Numbered from the stretch's first letter, positions 1-11,171 are shown. The stretch is 64,000 nucleotides of DNA from Symbiodinium natans (GCA_905221605.1 CAJNDS010002560.1:186001-250000); one strand, 5' to 3'. Made by a program: numbers and translations. Notes: generated by a model not told the origin, from the sequence alone.

Positions 1-147
1 CCATGTCATCCACCCACCCCCCCAGAAAGACCCAAACCCCTTCAAGCCTCAAGCCATGGGCTTCTTGGGCTCTTGAGCCTTCCGACCCGAGGCCCGAAAA
101 TCCCAAAGATTGCAACCGCCTGAGCGCAAGAATTCCCAAGAGTTTGG

Positions 148-182
148 GGATGTAGGGTTTAGGGTCTAGGGTTTAGGGTCTA
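148..182. repeat. Degenerate TTTAGGG telomere-like tract
   Basis: Alternating TTTAGGG and TCTAGGG units follow a stretch with no clear exon. This is the first of many interstitial telomere-like tracts. A C-rich counterpart (CCTAAACCC, CCCTTGA) lies just before the putative exon at 248, so the exon island is framed by the two strands of the repeat. Confidence 0.85.
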
Positions 183-247
183 GTGACTGTGATCCCCTCC
201 CCTCAAAAAGTTCCTAAACCCAAATCCCTGGAACCCTTGATGCCGAG

Positions 248-325
248 GATGGACTCGGCGAGGGCGGCTGCAGTAGTGGTGCGAACTGGCTGCGCCGCTT
301 CGCTGCATTCCAAGAGGGGACTCAG
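248..325 (+). CDS. Putative internal exon, unidentified
   Basis: An open GC-rich island follows CCGAG and reads DGLGEGGCSSGANWLRRFAAF in frame 1. A second frame (MDSARAAAVVVRTGCAASL) is also open, so the frame is not certain. C-rich telomere-like sequence precedes it and TTTAGGG follows. No family recognised. Confidence 0.25.
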
Positions 326-588
326 GCCTCGGGTTTAGGGTTTCGGGCTTAGGGTGGAGGCCTAGGCTGGAAGACTACTAGGTTCCCAAATCATGGACCT
401 CAAACCAGGAAGTCATGTAGGTATTTTGGAGATCCGTACCTGGTGGAGTCTTCACGCAGACAGCAGCTGTCTAGGGGATAATGGACGAAGCTCGTTTCAG
501 ACCCAAAATGCTGAAGACCTTCTCAACCCGAGATGAACCACCATCACCTAAACCCTACGTAAACCTCAACCTTGTCCCTCTACCCCAG

Positions 589-665
589 GAGTGGGCTCCC
601 TCACGGCCGAGCCACTGCTCCTGAAGCCCGCGAGACGGGCCGCGCTTGAGGTGGAGGACCCGGCT
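589..665 (+). CDS. Putative internal exon, unidentified
   Basis: The island follows a pyrimidine-rich acceptor (TCTACCCCAG) and reads VGSLTAEPLLLKPARRAAL then EVEDPAL. Composition is protein-like and the left flank carries CCTAAACCC-type repeats. No family recognised. Confidence 0.3.
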
Positions 666-1031
666 TTAGGAGAGTTTACTGACTTGAGGCCACTTTCACT
701 TACATGCCTTTCAATGTAGCGCACAAAATACACAATTCGCGGCGCTGTTGCAGTTCGTGTTCAATGCTTCCCTCTGTCGGCACAGTCGATTCAATCAACG
801 AACGCTGGGTTGTTGGTTTTCGCCGTCGTTTTGGAGTCGCCATTACTACAAGGGAGCTGCCCGAGAAGAGCCCCGCCCATCTGGGACGCATCTTGCCATC
901 CAGGACCTCAGGCTGGAGGCTCCCGGAGGCCTGGCGCGGGTGCGAGGGGCGGCTGAAAACATCAGCCGGCAGACTGTAACCTTTTTCAGTTTATCCGCCT
1001 TCATTTTGTGTAACCTATCCGAACTAGCTAG

Positions 1032-1150
1032 GCGTTTTTGGTGAGTGCGATGTGGCAAACCTGGGTTCTCTCAGAGGCAGCTTTGACACAACGGCCCCAC
1101 ACATCCTCAAGCTCATCGCAGACGATGCCGGGACGTTGCAGGAGTCTTGG
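1032..1150 (+). CDS. Putative internal exon with GTAAGT donor
   Basis: The frame VFGECDVANLGSLRGSF, DTTAPHILKLIADDAG, TLQESW is open from an AG acceptor to a consensus GTAAGT donor. This is one of the few canonical donors in the window. I do not recognise the protein. Confidence 0.4.
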
Positions 1151-1397
1151 GTAAGTGCACCGTCTCCTGATCGAGATCTGTTCAGGAGTAAAGGCCCTTT
1201 ATACAGGTTCTCTTCATAGCGCCGAATGATTCAGGTCGGATATCCCAGCAACATCCTACAAGCTGTATGCTGCGACGTCTTGATAACCACGACCCTCAAC
1301 CCTAAACCGTGCAAGCCCTACAAGCAATGTAATTAAGCCCATGTACCCCCCACGAGCCCCAAAAAGTCCACAAACCGCAACATGAGGAGTCCGACTG

Positions 1398-1500
1398 CTC
1401 TTCGGCAACGCCGGAGCCAGAACGGCTGAGCCTCCGCTGCTCTGCAGAGGGCTGCCCCTCAGCGGACCAGGCAGGTCGATGGCTTTGTATCCCTGAAGGG
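1398..1500 (+). CDS. Putative exon, unidentified
   Basis: A GC-rich open island lies between C-rich intron sequence (CCCTCAACCCTAAACC near 1290) and a TTTAGGG tract at 1505. Two frames are open (ATPEPERLSLRCSAEGC or LFGNAGARTAEPPLL), so only the island itself is supported. Confidence 0.22.
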
Positions 1501-1852
1501 GCTAGGGTTTAGGGTTTAGGGTATTCAGCAGCGCTCCTGTCTGACTCAAGTTATCGCGCTCAACCCCTCTCTCATCAAACCTCCTGCCCGCATCTAGAAC
1601 ACTGTGGGGATACCTTAGCTAGAAAGTGTACTTCTACAAGGGGATATTCTTGGTAGCTATTTCGGCTCCTGCAGTAGCCTTCACCCTGCGCCAGCAACTT
1701 GCAATCCCGCCCCAAGCCACTACACCTGAACCTGCCATCCCCCCAGCACCCTTAAACGCCCAAGCTCGAACCTAAATTCACACAGGGCTAAGCTTCAAAG
1801 CAAAGAAACCAGAAAAAACAACCGGGCAGAAGCTCCCTATCCTATCGGGCTG

Positions 1853-1945
1853 TGCGGGGTCACGGATGCAGGTGGCTCCCGAGGTGCTGGTGTGGCAGCG
1901 CGTGGAGATCTCACAGCCAGGCCGCTTCCTCCCCTTCTTGCACTG
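1853..1945 (+). CDS. Putative exon, unidentified
   Basis: The island reads MQVAPEVLVWQRVEISQPGR and continues to a stop near 1945. The next 150 bases turn into TTTGAGGG-type repeats. Other frames are also open (65 codons starting at 1852), so the frame is uncertain. Confidence 0.25.
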
Positions 1946-2204
1946 AGTGTTTGAGGGCCATGGGGCCCCTATTTCCGTTCACGGCTTTGGAGGCCTTTGC
2001 AGGCACGAGTGTGAGGAGACTACCCGCAAAGGTGTGTTTTAGGTTTTGAGAGGGATAGTTTAAGATTGAGGGTTTGGGGTATTGGGTTTGAGGGTGTAGG
2101 GTTCTCGGTTGATTTGGATTTGGGGCTTTTGGTTTTTTATGTGAACGACATAAATTACTAGGCCCAAAGCGCCCTAAATTGACAGCCCGTGCATGGCAGG
2201 CTGG

Positions 2205-2300
2205 TACGCGGCGTGCTACTGCCAGGTGACGAATGCCACAACCGGCTGCCAGGCATCAATGTTCTGTTTCCCTCACTGCCGCTCTTCAGTACTGCCCGAA
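2205..2300 (+). CDS. Putative exon, unidentified
   Basis: Open segment reading LLPGDECHNRLPGINVLFPS. No splice sites could be fixed and no family is recognised. Confidence 0.22.
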
Positions 2301-2434
2301 GTCTTCAACCAGAGGGGGGAGGGGTGTTCTAACTTAGATCCTCTGAAGACCTAGGTCCTAGGTCCTCAAACCCTACAGTACCAAGAACCCTAAGCCCTTA
2401 ATCCCCCCCGACTATTGGGGGCATGACCCCCAAA

Positions 2435-2550
2435 AAGGCTGCGGACCTGAGACCGAGCTGCGCTTCGCAGGAGGGCTCCTGGCGACTCCTGGGCTGGCAG
2501 CTCGTCGCCGGCATCACGTCGCTGGCGGCCGGGAGCCGCCTGGGCTCGGG
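2435..2550 (+). CDS. Putative exon, unidentified
   Basis: GC-rich open segment reading CASQEGSWRLLGWQLVAGIT then SLAAGSRLG, moderately hydrophobic. The opposite strand is also open for 89 codons, which I regard as a shadow. Confidence 0.25.
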
Positions 2551-2627
2551 AATATAGTTGACATACGATTGTTGGTTCTATTGCAAAAAATAAAGAGATA
2601 AAGAAGTAATATATAAACGACCAAGAT

Positions 2628-2682
2628 ATATATGTATATGTATGTATGTATGCATGCATGCATGCATGTATGTATGTATGTA
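2628..2682. repeat. TATG/CATG tetranucleotide microsatellite
   Basis: Runs of TATGTATG and CATGCATG follow ATATATGTATATG. Simple sequence with no coding meaning. Confidence 0.95.
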
Positions 2683-2685
2683 TTC

Positions 2686-2787
2686 TCTAATCTTATCTAA
2701 TCTGATCTGATCTAATCTAATCTAACTGATCTAATCTAATCGAATCGAATCGACTCTAATCGAATCTAATCGAATCTAATCTAATCA
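2686..2787. repeat. TCTAA / TCGAA pentanucleotide array
   Basis: About 20 units of ATCTA, GATCT and ATCGA variants stand directly beside the TATG microsatellite. It is a degenerate 5-base tandem repeat in otherwise non-coding DNA. Confidence 0.9.
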
Positions 2788-3489
2788 AGTATATGCAAAC
2801 AAATACTGCGATGTGGCTTCCATTGTGCTAGGTATGTTACATTTGCATGTTTTGCTAATCTAATGTTCTTCTCGTTCCATTGCCGCCCAGCCTATTCTGC
2901 TCTATTCTGGATTAGCGGCCAGCTTCGTGCTGGGGTTGGCCCCCCGAACTTAGCAGCCCTTGCATGGATATTCGCTGAGCTGATTCGTGGTTCGCAGTAG
3001 CATTCGGGCTAGATAACCCTGCCCCCTTCCCTAACTGCCCCAACGTCCCTCTGAGCTATTCCATCACTGCCCTTGTGCTCGGGAGCCACTTTTGTGTGTG
3101 GGGCATCCAGTGATCAGCTTTCAACTGGCAATCCTCACGCCCATCCCTCGTTCAACCCCAGAAGCTGACAGCCTGAACCCAGGAACTGCACGTTACGACT
3201 CCAAACCATAAGTCATAAGCAAAACTCCGCTCCCCCAATGCACCGTGCTGTCTGCAGAATGCTTTAAAAAGTATCTAGTCCTGGCACTCTAGATTCCTAC
3301 TGCAACGTTACAACACCGGTGTGCATTCAGAGGGGTGCATTTCGTGGGGTGCATTCTCATGCCATTCGCCCAGCTGTGCCCAGTGTTCGAGCATGTAAAC
3401 CTCCTGTTCTACTTGTACGGCCAATGTAGGGTTTGCACCAACTCGAAGCCTTAGCCTGCGTTGCATGCGACGAGCCAAGGCGAGGGGCA

Positions 3490-3566
3490 GGGCTCAGTGG
3501 TGTACCGCGGCGGCCACTTCCTGCTGACCCTGCGTGGTGCGGGCTTCACGCCAGAGGATGCCGGAA
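3490..3566 (+). CDS. Putative exon, unidentified
   Basis: Reads GQGSVVYRGGHFLLTLRGAG then FTPED. Strongly protein-like in one frame only. A long C-rich intron with a CCCTAAA array follows, leading to the next island at 3859. Confidence 0.35.
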
Positions 3567-3782
3567 GGGGGGGGGGAGGGCTTGAGGATTAGGGGCGTGG
3601 GAAGTTGCTGTGGGGAGAAGTGCCTTAAAGCTTTGGGGGCCGCAGGGTTCACTCAGGCTGGTCCGGCCGGATGGGGTCTTCAGACCCTGGCCCGCCAGGT
3701 CTAAGACCCCAACCCCTCGAAAACCTTAAAACCGCTGGGCCCTGAACGAGCCAACAACCCTTGCCCTTAAACCCAAAGCTTC

Positions 3783-3839
3783 CCTAAACCCTAAACCCTA
3801 AACACTAAACCCTAAACCCTAACCCTAAACCCTAAACCC
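3783..3839. repeat. CCCTAAA array
   Basis: About eight CCCTAAA units, with one CACTAAA and one CCCTAA variant, sit 20 bases before a putative 3' splice site (GGGCAAG at 3858). This is the C-strand-at-the-acceptor arrangement seen throughout the window. Confidence 0.95.
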
Positions 3840-3858
3840 TTTTGGCTCAATGGGCAAG

Positions 3859-3925
3859 GACCGGCTCCACATCCAAGCCGGGGAGGTCGCCTGCATGCCG
3901 TGGATGGACTACCAGGCCCGCAGGG
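3859..3925 (+). CDS. Putative exon, unidentified
   Basis: Follows the acceptor GGCAAG and reads DRLHIQAGEVACMPWMDYQA. Right-hand flank turns into GGGGCTTTGGGG repeats. The frame is likely the same gene as the island at 3490, but the protein is not recognised. Confidence 0.35.
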
Positions 3926-4433
3926 TCCAAGCTTGTTTCCTCCTCTGGGGCTTTGGGGCTTTGGGGCTGTGGGGCTCTTGAGCTTCAGTGTTGAAGGCTC
4001 TTTCGGGCTTATGGGGTTGTTGGGTTTTTGCAGGGTAGGGTTGTACTGGCATCTGTATGGTGGCTGATGATGCGCGATGCAAAGGCGCCCCGCATGAGCC
4101 TCGAAGTCGGGCGAAGTCCAAGAGCATCCTCCACCCAGTGCAGCTCCCAAACCTGAAGGCCCCCAAACCCTATAAAGCCCCAAGCCCCTCAACCCCCAAA
4201 ACCTCACAAAACCCCCAAAGGCCCCCAAACCCTCAAACCCTTGAACCTTTAAACCCTTAGAATACCCCTTTATATCAACCCTTTGTACCCTTAAACCCGA
4301 AACCCCTTAAACCCTTCAACCCTGCAACCCTCATACCCTTGGGCATCCTACCCTTGTACCCTGAACCGCTTAAACCTCTAAACCCTTAAACCCTTGGACA
4401 TCCCACCCTTGCACCCTTAAAATGCTTTCAACC

Positions 4434-4530
4434 CCTGAAGCCCGCTTGAAAGCGCAGGCCAGCGCCGCCTCGGCTCCGGTGGCTTTGGCTGCCGGTGCCT
4501 CCGAGGAGCCAACGCTGCCAGGCCCGGGGG
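4434..4530 (+). CDS. Putative exon, Ala-rich
   Basis: Reads ARLKAQASAASAPVALAAGA then SEEPTLPG, an alanine-rich linker-like stretch. C-rich repeats (ACCCTTAAACCC) precede it and GGGTTTTTTAGGGG follows, the usual exon framing here. Confidence 0.28.
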
Positions 4531-4796
4531 GGGTGGCTGGGTTTTTTAGGGGTTTTGTAGGCTTTTTGGATGGTTTTTGGGGGGCTTTAGGGTTTAGGGG
4601 TTAGGGGTTCTAGGGCTCAGGGTTTAGGGTTTTAAGGTTGTCGGGTTGTGGGGCTTAGGATTTAAGGTCTCTGGATTTTTGTAGGAGGGGACACACAGAG
4701 GGCATGTCTTGTCAGGGCTTGTGGGGTTCCATCGGGCTTCTACCATGTCTAGGGCAGCCTAGCTTCTGAAGATACGAAGACAGAAGAGCAAGCTCC

Positions 4797-4880
4797 TTGC
4801 CGGCTAAGGGTCCCTGGCGCCTGGCGAGATGCGCAGCTTCAGCCGTGAGGAGGGAGATGGGCGGAGATCACCTGATGAGC
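4797..4880 (+). CDS. Putative exon, unidentified
   Basis: Reads KGPWRLARCAASAVRREMGG then DHLMSHVDLDMF. Splice sites not fixed. Confidence 0.25.
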
Positions 4881-5327
4881 CACGTAGACTTAGATATGTT
4901 CTTAGGGGTTTTGGGTCTCGGGTCCCTTTGTTGAGGTTCCGTGATGGTATACAGGGTTTCAAGGGGGCCCCCCTGCGTTTCGAGCTCTGCAATGTGCCTG
5001 TGTAGGTGCCCTCGGCGTGTGAACCATCCTCAAGCCTCATCTCTCATCCTTCTCAACCCTAAACACAGTAACCTCTGAACCCGAAGCCCTTGAAACCCGC
5101 TAAGCTCCTAATTCCCTCATGTAAACCCGAACTTTTCGAGAACAACCGCATCTGCCCCATGCTGCACAGGGACTCCGTGGCCGGCTCTCCCTCACCAGGG
5201 CCCATGGCTTCTGGGCTTCGAAGGGAAGGGGGCATTCCCATCCTCTCCTGCCCAGCTTTTGGGGGGTTTATGTCATTTGAGAGTCATTTGGGGGTTTTCG
5301 AAGTTCGAAACCTCTCGTTTCTGTCAG

Positions 5328-5407
5328 TTTAGGGTTTAGGGTCTAGGGTCTAGGGTTTAGGGTTTAGGGTTTAGGGTTTAGGGTTTAGGGTTTAGGGTTT
5401 AGGGTTC
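5328..5407. repeat. TTTAGGG array
   Basis: Eleven or so TTTAGGG units in a row, two of them TCTAGGG. One of the cleanest interstitial arrays in the window. It is followed directly by non-repeat sequence, so it is not a chromosome end. Confidence 0.95.
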
Positions 5408-5438
5408 AAAACATCCTGCTTCTTCTCGGTCACCTTGA

Positions 5439-5535
5439 GGCCTCCAGGCGGGCGACACCCTCCGCTTCGCGGGGCTGGTGGTGGTCGGTCCAGCCTGCGC
5501 CAGCGCCCTCCGCCCAGAAGCACTAAAGGGCCCAG
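5439..5535 (+). CDS. Putative exon, unidentified
   Basis: Reads LQAGDTLRFAGLVVVGPACA then SALRPEALKG, clearly protein-like. Possible acceptor AG at 5438. No family recognised. Confidence 0.35.
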
Positions 5536-5916
5536 GGTTTCAGAGCCTAGCAGAACTCGAATTTTGTTTCAAGATATGTTTCAAGTGCCTGAATGGCTTA
5601 TTCTGATCGTTGACCCTGAACGTCAGAAAATCCTCCCCCGCCAAAATTGAGGTTTACTCTGTGGCACTGGACCGCAATGTCTCGGACTGCTGGGGCCCTA
5701 CTTGCCTGAGCATAAAGGCTCACTTTTTGAAAGGCTGCCGTTACTTGTGAATTTAGCACTGTTTGTGCAGCTACCGTGGTGGTGGGGCTGCCACACAGAG
5801 GTCTGGAAGTCCTGGAATCCGCACCCATCAACGTCTTCAGCGCGCCTTCTGAGACAGAGGCACAGATCTTCACTCGAGACGAAACGGATCACTTCTCAGC
5901 TGAAATGGTCCGAACG

Positions 5917-6045
5917 TTTAGTCATCTGTGCTTCCTGGGCCTTGGAGGTGGTGCTGGACGTGGCCCTCTCCGAGGAGGAGCTTCTCGGCTCTCGACGCAG
6001 TGCTGCGTGGGACTTTGAATTATACTGCCCTCGAAGGCCATTCCC
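5917..6045 (+). CDS. Putative exon, unidentified
   Basis: Reads VICASWALEVVLDVALSEEE, LLGSRRSAAWDFELY. It lies inside a longer 212-codon open frame (5702-6340), but the flanks of that frame include a poly-C/poly-A tract and look like intron. Confidence 0.28.
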
Positions 6046-6164
6046 CCCTGAAAAGATGCCCCCCTTCCCCCCCCCTCCCTCAAAAAAAGAAGAGAGCAAA
6101 AAGAGACGAGAAAGACCAAAAAAGAACAACAACACAACTTTAAAGGCTCCAGTCCCTGGACCTC

Positions 6165-6270
6165 TCCTTGGCCACTTGGCTCGGGGCCTCGGCTGCAGCC
6201 TTCGGCCGCTTCGCCGCCGGCCGCAGCGCCACCGGGCGCCATGCGGCGGCTGGGAAGCAGAAGGGGGCCC
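6165..6270 (+). CDS. Putative exon, Ala/Arg-rich
   Basis: Reads ATWLGASAAAFGRFAAGRSA then TGRHAAAGKQ. The opposite strand is open as well (60 codons at 6140-6322). Confidence 0.22.
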
Positions 6271-6517
6271 TACACGCTTTAGGGTTTCCGGTTTTGGGGA
6301 GTTTTTTTGTAGCAATGGTCATCGCAATAATTCATGCTAGTCTCTGGCGCGGAGCAGCCCAGCAGGCGACGGAGTCAAGGCTAGGGCCCGGCTACTTCCC
6401 AGGTATGCTGGGGCGGTCGTGATGCGAACTTCTCCTCCTTGGCTTCCATCCTGGAGGCAGCTCAGAGGGTTTGCCACGTTCAGGGCGTGGGGAAGAAAGC
6501 AGGCATCGGACAGAAGC

Positions 6518-6576
6518 ATGAGCAGCATGAGCAGCATGAGCAGCATGAGCAGCATGAGCAGCATGAGCAGCAGCTG
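6518..6576. repeat. 9-base AGCATGAGC minisatellite
   Basis: Six to seven copies of a 9-base unit (AGCAGCATG). It stays open in several frames (Met-Ser-Ser on +, His-Ala-Ala on -), which explains two apparent ORFs here. Confidence 0.92.
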
Positions 6577-6599
6577 GTGGAGACAAGTGCAAGAGTGGT

Positions 6600-7969
6600 T
6601 GGGTCACTCTTTTCCTAGTAGCAGTTGTTAAGGCCCCTATATTACTTGTACCCTCTGGAGGTTGTGGATGCGCCTCCCTTTCCGCACGGAAGCCCAGTCT
6701 GGGGTACCTAGCGGGTGGATGCTTCAGGACTGCAGTGCGCTCTGATGGATCACAGCTGGCACTGTCTTGTGAATGGCCGAAGTAGCTCAAGCTCCGTATT
6801 TGTGTCGTTCAGAGCGATGGAGAGGTCAGCCCTCCACCTGACCACGGCGCTGCCCCACGTCCCGGCTCCAAGTGGCTTGGACATATGAGGTTTTCCGAGA
6901 GGAAGGGCTTGAAGGGCTTGGAGGGTGTGGGGGCGAACAGCCTCGCCCAACAAATCTCCAATGGGCGAAACATTTGACAAGTGGTCGCAGCTAGCTATCT
7001 CAAAACAGGACCTTTTTTGGATCCTTGTCAGAGCATGCCACCCAAGTTGGGACCCCTGACTAATACCCACGGCAACAGCAATGGCACGCACAACAGCGTG
7101 CGCACCTTCATATAGAAGGAAGAAGAAGAAGAACCCACTACCCACACGTGCTGCCAGCAGAGCATGCGACGAAGGTGTCTTGGCCTTCCAGACCAATGGA
7201 GCCGCGCCTTACAGCGAGGCTCCGAATCTCCCCAGTGCTCGCAGAATTCAACAGAACCGTTGACTGCATTGAATGATTTCTGATCTCGACGGGATTGGTT
7301 CAAGAACGAGTCCTTAAATCTCCCCGAAACACTGGATATACTGGATTTGTGCCTGGCATTGGGTTGCCCAAGAATAGGGACCCCGTTGAAGTATTTATCA
7401 GCCCTGTGCAAAAACCAGGACCCTTCCAACAAGAAGCCCTAATGTAGAACGCCCATGAGCGGATACGGGCGAACGACCAGCTCTTAACCACCGGAAGTTC
7501 CAGGCAGCTGGGCCCATGCGGTTGACTCTGACCTTTCGTTCCTCCGGCCCGCTACGTGGCGGAGCCGCATATTGCTGCGGTGTGTGGTGTGCTGGACAGT
7601 TCTCCATGCACGGAGCACTGGAACCCTGGAGCGCAAATGTGTCAAGTCGCGCGAGGCCATGCTTTCAGTGCTGCCGACGAGAGCGGCGCCCCCAGCGTGC
7701 ACTCCGCAATCCTAGCTTAGGGTGGTGGAGGCCTTCTTCTTCGGCTGGGCTGACTTTTGGAAGGGATGCGTCGGAAGTCCTCAGTTGCAAAATAAGTATC
7801 CTGGAAGACTGCAAGCAATGACAGGCGCGGCCCTGGCTTTGACCTACGATCAGGCGGCGCAGGAGGCTCGCACACGTGCCACTCTCGTTTACGAAGGGGT
7901 CTTTCGCCAAGGGGGCTGCCATGCTGTAAATCCCCTGAGGTGCTGTGCATTGCGTGCTACACTCATCCA
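6600..7969. other. Non-repetitive stretch, no gene resolved
   Basis: Unusually free of telomere-like repeats. Open frames up to 148 codons exist on the - strand (6750-7196, 7028-7432), but none shows a recognisable motif or splice framing. I see nothing I can name. Confidence 0.5.
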
Positions 7970-8060
7970 CTAGTACCTCCCGACTTCAACTCCTGGCAGG
8001 TGTGCGGCCGCCTCTTCCGCGAGCTTTGGTCTGAGGACGAGGCGCGGGAGCCGAGAATTG
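7970..8060 (+). CDS. Putative exon, unidentified
   Basis: Reads PDFNSWQVCGRLFRELWSED then EAREPRIG, protein-like in one frame. Likely belongs with the next island at 8156. Confidence 0.35.
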
Positions 8061-8155
8061 GCTGTTCAGAGCCCACCTGCTCCGGGAGGTATCGTGGCAC
8101 TCGGTACAACTGCTTGTGTGAGAAGACCAAGCCCAAGCCTACTTTGTTCCTCGAT

Positions 8156-8275
8156 GGAGGATGGCTTCCCTCAGCCAGCGGGCTGCTACTACAGCGATGC
8201 CCTTGCAGAGCGCCTGGGCAAGATGACATCAGTCATGGGGAGGACGAGGCTTGTGAGCATGAAGGGTTCAGGCAC
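8156..8275 (+). CDS. Putative exon, unidentified
   Basis: Reads MEDGFPQPAGCYYSDALAER then LGKMTSVMGRTRLVSMKG. No family recognised. The opposite strand is open too, but its composition is less protein-like. Confidence 0.3.
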
Positions 8276-9681
8276 GTGCTCTTGCGATAGGGGGTTACTT
8301 GAAAGAGCTGGTGCCCGCAAACGGCTGCAGCGTGGGCGTGGTAAGCTGTCCTGATCGGCTGAGGTATGGCTGCTCGGCCTCATTGAAGCAGATCTGTCAG
8401 TGATTCTGCGAGACTGAAGGGCCTTTTTTTGGTCTGGTGCACATATCCGGAGATCGTGTGGACCTACTGACCTACTGTGGACTGCTCGAATGATCGGAGT
8501 TCGGGCAAGATAGCAAAGCTCACTCAGACCTTTGTCTCGATGCAATGTCCTTGCGATGTTTCGTGGCGCTGAGGAATGGTTTTCCCTGCCAGGGCTGGTC
8601 TGAAACCAGGCACGCGGTACCAGGCCTGCGGACATCACAATTCATGAGAAATGTTGCAGTGAGCGTCAGAAGTGGAGCTGCAGGGCCGTTCGGGTACAGG
8701 GACCTGATTTTGGGGCAGCGGCTGGTGGATTGCCCTTTCGCATCGTCGCTTTGCACTGTTGCCCAGATCGTGATGATGACCCGGCTCAGCCGTGGCATCT
8801 CCACGCAACATGTACCTTGACTTGGACAATGGCCCAGTTCTTCGGTTCGACAAGGTGTCGAGAAGTGGGCACGCTGATCTGGATGTCATGCTTGGCTCCT
8901 GACATGTCAGACCAAGGACTGGATGCTCGTATCTGACACGGTCCCGCTGCCGGTCATTGGACCGGAGGAGACTCGATACACGAGTGTCCTGTCTGCTTGT
9001 GATGGCGGCTTCGTCGGTGGGCCACGGACTCGCAAACTCATCCTCCTTTAAAAAGTTCAGGCTCCAAGCATTCCGAAAGTACAAGTCGACCCCTTCTTCA
9101 GTGCCGTGCAGTGCAGCTGCTACTTGACACCCCCGTTCCTTTCCTACTTCGTCTTGTTGCAAAGCAGGGCCGGTGATCATGTACGTGGACAATCAACTAG
9201 AGCAGGGTCTGGGTATCTTCCTACAACCAGGCAGCAACCCTTAGATGAAGCCGAGGTCCTCAGTCGTTTGGCGACTTGGGTGCTCTTCCCAGCTTGCTGG
9301 CCTGTCAGGAGGCCGAGACGGCGGAAATTCTTCTTCAGTACTTGGTTTGTTGTCTCTGCTAGCCTGGTCATCTCTTGTCCATCTACACAGGAGGTCATCC
9401 GCTTAAGTAGCCAGGGTTTGCTGGTGATGCAGGCCTGCGCGCAAGTGCTGCAGTGTGGCGTGGCTGGCACATGAAGTCCTTTGCATAGGAACCTGCCTCT
9501 AGTTTCGTCATGCGCATGTCGGATGTCTGGCACATGATGTCTGGCAATTGCATGCAAGGGCATGGGGACATGGACAAGTTTCAAGGGGCGTGCGGTGTGC
9601 CTTCAAAGGTTGACAGCTCCGAGACTTCGACGCCTGAAATTGTCCTCAATCCCGTTGTTGTCCCCATGCTCTGAGTCTCAG

Positions 9682-9831
9682 GCAATGTGGCCGTCTATCG
9701 CCTCTCCTCGGACCAGCACTGCCTCATCGCGGACTTCTCGCAGCGCGCGCAGCCTTTTGCCACGCAGCCGGCACCAGGCAACTTGACCCTCTTCGTGGCA
9801 GAGCCTCGGCGCGAACTGGGGGATCCCAAAG
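9682..9831 (+). CDS. Putative exon, unidentified
   Basis: Between the acceptor GAGTCTCAG and a GT donor (CCCAAAG then GTTCGG) the frame reads GNVAVYRLSSDQHCLIADFS, QRAQPFATQPAPGN, LTLFVAEPRRELGDPK. One of the clearest unidentified exons. A 333-codon ORF on the - strand covers the same bases, but the + strand translation is much more protein-like. Confidence 0.45.
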
Positions 9832-9993
9832 GTTCGGTCCCAGGTTGCCAAGGCAAGGGTTGCCAACAAACCTTCTCATTGTTGTTTTGGGTAGGTTCGG
9901 CGAAGTCGGCGAAGTTTTGACCGTTCCTTCGCAGGGACTCTGGGCTTTGGTGGGTAATTTGCCGACTCCGACTTCTTTGGGCTCTGTGTCTAG

Positions 9994-10110
9994 GGCGTGC
10001 CCAGCTGAGGACAGGCTGAATGGAACAGCCCAAGATTCGCAGAGCGTGGTGGCGGATCTGTGGAGCATGGACGACATGCTGACGAGGCCGGACAGCCTGC
10101 ACGCGTGTTA
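9994..10110 (+). CDS. Putative terminal exon
   Basis: Reads ACPAEDRLNGTAQDSQSVVA then DLWSMDDMLTRPDSLHAC and a stop at 10108-10110. Acceptor CTAG just before. The phase does not join directly to the exon at 9682, so another small exon or a different acceptor is needed if they are one gene. Confidence 0.35.
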
Positions 10111-10185
10111 GACTCCGAAAGGCTGAAAGCCCCCCAGTGAAAGGCCCCGTGACGTCGTGCCGATGCAAGGCCTTTCCATGCAGTG

Positions 10186-10345
10186 GAAGCCTCTGAGACC
10201 ATCCTCGCAGCTCGTGCGGCAGCCGCTGTGCTGCCCAGCCCCTGGGCGAAATACAAGGTTCTTCGTGCCAGGGCAACAGAAGCAGGGGCTGGGCCCCTGG
10301 GCGTGTGCCGGTGGTCCACGTGCTCCATGTGTCTCCTACCTCTCG
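10186..10345 (+). CDS. Putative exon, unidentified
   Basis: Reads ASETILAARAAAAVLPSPWA then KYKVLRARATEAGAG. It follows the stop at 10110, so it would start or belong to a further gene. Low certainty. Confidence 0.25.
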
Positions 10346-10809
10346 GCCCAGTTGTAAAGATGGTCTTCCATGACTGAAGACAGTCTGGGCATGAGGTGAT
10401 CCTCGCTGGCACACGCAGGGTCTGCCACTTGGCTTGGATGAGTGAAGTTGGCGCCATTCAGCATTGAGCCGAGCAAGCTTTGCTACTGTAGCCGCTAGCC
10501 GATGTCCATGCCATGGCAATTTCCTCCAAGAAACGTGCACCAGCGCCCTGCATCTGAGGATGGTCCTCGATCCCGATGGCATTGAACCATGCCATAATTC
10601 AGTCAAAGTCGAGTTGTTGGAGGTTTCGCGTGTGGGGTTTTTGCTGCGAAGAGAGCATTGAATGGCCACAGCCACTCGAAGAGTTTCTGCCATCATCCTC
10701 TGGATACTTTTTTCAGTCAGGGTCTCGTCTAAAGTACGGCACCTTATTCACAGGACCCCCCAAAAGGGACCGTAACTTAGGGAACTCCCCATCTTGTCGA
10801 GCCTTTTTC
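10346..10809. other. No feature resolved
   Basis: Non-repetitive DNA with only short open frames. No motif, repeat or splice framing seen. Confidence 0.4.
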
Positions 10810-10817
10810 CCAAAGGT

Positions 10818-10913
10818 CACGACCGAGGCGGCGCCGCTGCTGCTGACGCAGCCGCGCCTCGCCCTGCAGCTCCGGGCGGCGCAAGGGAGCAGCATCGAGG
10901 CCCGGACATCTTG
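10818..10913 (+). CDS. Putative terminal exon
   Basis: Reads VTTEAAPLLLTQPRLALQLR then AAQGSSIEARTS and stop, preceded by an AAAGG acceptor-like site. Composition protein-like. Identity unknown. Confidence 0.3.
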
Positions 10914-11171
10914 AACCCTGAGCTCCGCATGCTTTGATTCTAGATCCTAATTAGGGTTTTTCACTTCTACGCTTTTTTTAAATCCTAAACCGAAGCCCTG
11001 AACGGGCTTGGGGTCTTTTGGTTGGCGGCTTCAGGGTTGCTTCGGGGTGAGGACGTGGTTCGGATTCCTCTAATTGCACTCTTCTGCGGCATTGGCTTTT
11101 AGGGAGTTTAGGGTATAGCCTTCAAAGTCTTTGCAGGGCCTTGTAGGGATTAGGATCATTGTTCAGTTCGA

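Noticed and set aside
3840-3850. TTTTGGCTCAA match to the spliced leader
   Set aside because: Only 11 bases, expected by chance at a notable rate, and it lies at the 3' end of an intron rather than before a start codon.
5702-6340. 212-codon + frame
   Set aside because: It crosses a CCCCC/AAAAA tract and a GGGTTT segment that look like intron; only the island 5917-6045 is protein-like.
9695-10696. 333-codon frame on the - strand
   Set aside because: The + strand in the same bases has better exon-like frames with splice sites (9682-9831, 9994-10110). The - frame lacks motifs and is rich in His/Arg/Ser, as expected of a shadow in GC-rich DNA.
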